Origin: Mucor racemosus
Lineage: Eukaryota > Mucoromycota > Mucoromycetes > Mucorales > Mucoraceae
Reading direction: 5' to 3'
Length of the DNA stretch: 64,000 nt
Assembly: GCA_027405735.1 (NCBI GenBank)
Contig: JAPEHQ010000002.1
Location: 2,232,001 to 2,296,000, forward strand
The position numbers and the translations under genes are program-made. Positions 61,948-64,000 of the stretch are shown here, piece after piece. The stretch's first letter is position 1; each line of letters begins with the position of its first letter. Under the pieces are notes generated by a model. It was not told the origin of the DNA. It saw nothing but the letters and a program-made list of their open reading frames with translations, and made no database searches.

Positions 61948-62476
61948 TGTCGTATATTTTCAGGATTGATAAATATTACTTAAAAAAGAATACAATTATA
62001 AAAGAATGAGTGATTAATCAGTTCTTCAACTGTATAATAAAAACAAGATATCGTTTATTTAGATGTAAAAGTATGGCCTTTTATATTGATTAGACATTGA
62101 GATCCTGAGATGTAATTTAAGGCACTATTGAACTATTGGATCTGTTTGATAGTAATCTATGGATTGAAATGGATCAATCATAATTTAACCGTTCTTGCAG
62201 AGCTTGTGAGTTGTGTTGTTTCAATGCTGCGCTAAATATGCTTGGATGTTGATTTGATAACTACTTGATTGGTTAACTGCTGGGATGAAATAATGTGGTG
62301 TCATAATTGAGGTCCAAGCGTTCTTGGTAATTACTGGATTAAACTTGGTACGCTAGGAGTTTCTTATATCCGATATCAAGACTTGCACTTCAATACATGT
62401 CGTAGTCAATAGATTGTAAGATGTATTGATACTGTAGAAGGTGATAATGTATGATACTAGTAGGTGGAATACAACA
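61948..62476 (-). repeat. 5' LTR of the Ty3 element
   Basis: 529 bp, matched by the LTR at 55426-55954. It should contain the element promoter; no TATA element was fixed with certainty. Confidence 0.93.
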
Positions 62477-62854
62477 TACACGACATGTATGGTTCAAAAA
62501 GGGTATTTCATATTTTTAGCATGCGTTTGTTATTGTGTTCAATTGAAGCGTTTGTTTATTATCGTTGTTCACATTTCAAGTGGCATCATATTTTATGAGC
62601 GACACTTGAAATTTAGGTTGTTTTATTTTTATCAAGCGTTTTTAGTATGTAATTCCACTGTAGTATTATCTATAATCTATATCAATAAAAGCAAATGTGG
62701 TTAAAAATCCATTAGTCCAGTAAAAAATGCAATGGAATTTTGAGAACGGCACGATGCTCATGTACAAACCAATTTGTGCCCATACAATCAGCTCATTATG
62801 CTGATGGTCCGATTTTATCGCTATGCATAAGTAGGAAGAATAATTATACGTTTA

Positions 62855-63459
62855 TGGGCAATTCTGCTATTATGCACACATGGGATTAATGTCATGCACA
62901 TGGACAGAATTTATAAATCTACACATACAGTCTTAGCGTTGTGCTCGTGTGCAGTTTCTTTTGTTGTGCCCATGTGCACCTTGTTATCTTTTTAGCCATT
63001 AATCAGTGGGCGCAACAACTCATCAGGCTATAGTGTGCAGCCCACCTGGGCACAACAAAAGCATCTTGTGTAGCACAGGTCGGCCGTAGTGCTTTTATAT
63101 ATAAATTCTTTAAATTTGTGATTTTATGAACTTTTTTTGGATCCGGTTGTATCATATTATACTTTTCAAGTTAAACCCGTTATTAGTAGGCTAATAACGC
63201 TGTAGGTTGTATTTATGCTTTAATTAAAATAAGCCTTTGAATAATTAATAGCAATACAGTCGAACCGTAATTTTTGTAGGAAATTTCGATACCTGCCTCT
63301 TATAGCTGCTTGGGATATTTTAAACAACCGCGTCCGGGCTGTCCGGTAATTTTTTCTAAAAATCTAAAGCCTGGAAATATTATTAGATAGCCGCTTCCGG
63401 AGATTGTTCGGCATTTTTTGGAAGTGACCATTGGCAAAAATATGAATCATCATATATTA
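62855..63459 (+). repeat. Dispersed repeat R3, copy 2
   Basis: Direct match to 32915-33495 with moderate divergence; contains one extra stretch of about 30 bases near 63120-63148 (TTTTTTTGGATCCGG). It continues without a break into the LTR at 63460, exactly as copy 1 continues into the LTR at 33496. Confidence 0.7.
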
Positions 63460-63902
63460 TGTTCTATGCCATCAAGTATCATATGTTATCACTTTCTACA
63501 GTATCAATACATCTTACAATCTATTGACTACGACGTGTATAGAAGCGCAAAATTTTGATATCGGATATAAGAAACTCCTAGCGTACCAAGTTTAATCCAG
63601 TAATTACCTAGAACGTTTGGACCTCAATTATGACACCATATTATTTCATCCTAGTTGTTAATCAATCAAATAGTTATCAAATCAACATCCAAGCACATTT
63701 AACGCAGTATTGTAACAAGGCAACTCACAAGCTCTGCAAGCACGGTTAAATTATGATTGATTCATTTCAATCCATGGATTGATATTAAACATATCGAATG
63801 GTTCAATAATACCTTAAATTACATCTCAGGATCTCAATGTCAAATCAATATAAAAAGCAATACTTTTATATCTAAATAGACGATATCTTGTTTTTATTAT
63901 AC
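63460..63902 (+). mobile_element. Ty3-family LTR, truncated
   Basis: Begins TGTTCTATGCC and aligns with the LTR at 33496 up to TTTTTATTATAC, where similarity stops and the inverted-repeat arm begins. About 90 bases of the LTR end are missing. Confidence 0.7.
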
Positions 63903-64000
63903 CTGCAGTGGAATTACATACTAAAAACGCTTGATAAAAATAAAACAATCTAAATTCCAAGTGTCGCTCATAAGATATGATGCCACTTGAAATGTGAACA

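Larger units (their letters stand above)
55426..62476 (-). mobile_element. Full-length Ty3/gypsy chromovirus retrotransposon
   Basis: A 7051-bp element with two 529-bp LTRs that look identical on reading (55426-55954 and 61948-62476), each TG...CA in element orientation. The target site duplication is TACAC at 55421-55425 and 62477-62481. The single gag-pol ORF is open throughout. A purine-rich tract on the coding strand with 10 consecutive G (plus strand 55955-55975) sits against the 3' LTR and is the likely polypurine tract. Between the 5' LTR and the start codon only 47 bases remain, beginning with seven T on the coding strand; I see no obvious tRNA-complementary primer site, so self-priming as in Tf1-type chromoviruses is possible. 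Insertion appears recent. Confidence 0.95.
62482..64000. repeat. Large inverted repeat region holding R3 and an LTR
   Basis: 62566-62663 and 63903-64000 are inverted complements over at least 98 bases with about four mismatches, and the right arm runs off the window. Enclosed are R3 copy 2 (62855-63459) and a diverged Ty3-family LTR cut short at about 63902. The structure could be a DNA transposon with long terminal inverted repeats or the result of a rearrangement. The intact Ty3 element is inserted just outside the left arm. The 87-codon frame at 62441-62704 is not convincing. Confidence 0.6.

Overview
The window is AT-rich nuclear DNA from a filamentous fungus, most likely an early-diverging one (Mucoromycota, Mucorales-like). 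Reasons: nearly every gene is split by short GT..AG introns of about 45-90 bases; the gene set is fungal (MPE1, NSE1, UTR4, an MEP-type ammonium transporter, an RPD3-class deacetylase, an SH3/WW RasGEF); there is an HSPA12-like Hsp70 of the kind expanded in Mucorales; and the repeats include a chromodomain Ty3 retrotransposon. The phylum is inferred from gene content and style only. All exon structures were built by hand from splice sites and reading frame, without transcripts.

Layout. 1-3.7 kb: a homeodomain gene (1149-2603) followed in tandem by NSE1 (2820-3678). 3.7-20 kb: a gene-poor repeat field. It holds a broken acidic-tail gene, two copies of an AGCTCG-rich inverted-repeat element, a dynein intermediate chain relic, a Tigger/pogo-like MITE, two dispersed noncoding repeat families (called R1 and R2 here), three solo LTRs, and about 2.5 kb of degenerate 21-bp tandem repeat. 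20-28 kb: MPE1 (minus) and UTR4 (plus) diverge from a 202-bp intergenic region, followed by an eight-exon gene with two Hsp70-like modules in one polypeptide. 28-38 kb: a 10-bp minisatellite and more R1, R3 and LTR copies, including two almost identical 1-kb R1 copies 2.8 kb apart. 38-46 kb: a RasGEF (SH3-WW-WW-RasGEF), a cyclin Q-like gene, and a class I histone deacetylase convergent with it. 49.8-52.3 kb: a 12-exon ammonium transporter. 52.6-64 kb: repeats surrounding a full-length, apparently intact Ty3/gypsy chromovirus (55426-62476) with LTRs that look identical and a 5-bp target duplication.

The genes are ordinary single-copy chromosomal genes with unrelated jobs: transcription control, SMC5/6 DNA repair, pre-mRNA 3'-end processing, methionine salvage, Ras signalling, cell-cycle kinase regulation, chromatin deacetylation and nitrogen uptake. 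No operon or gene cluster is implied. The most unusual coding feature is the fused double Hsp70, whose second ATPase module has lost its nucleotide-binding motifs. The most informative noncoding features are the nested transposon insertions, several of which can be dated against empty sites within this same window.
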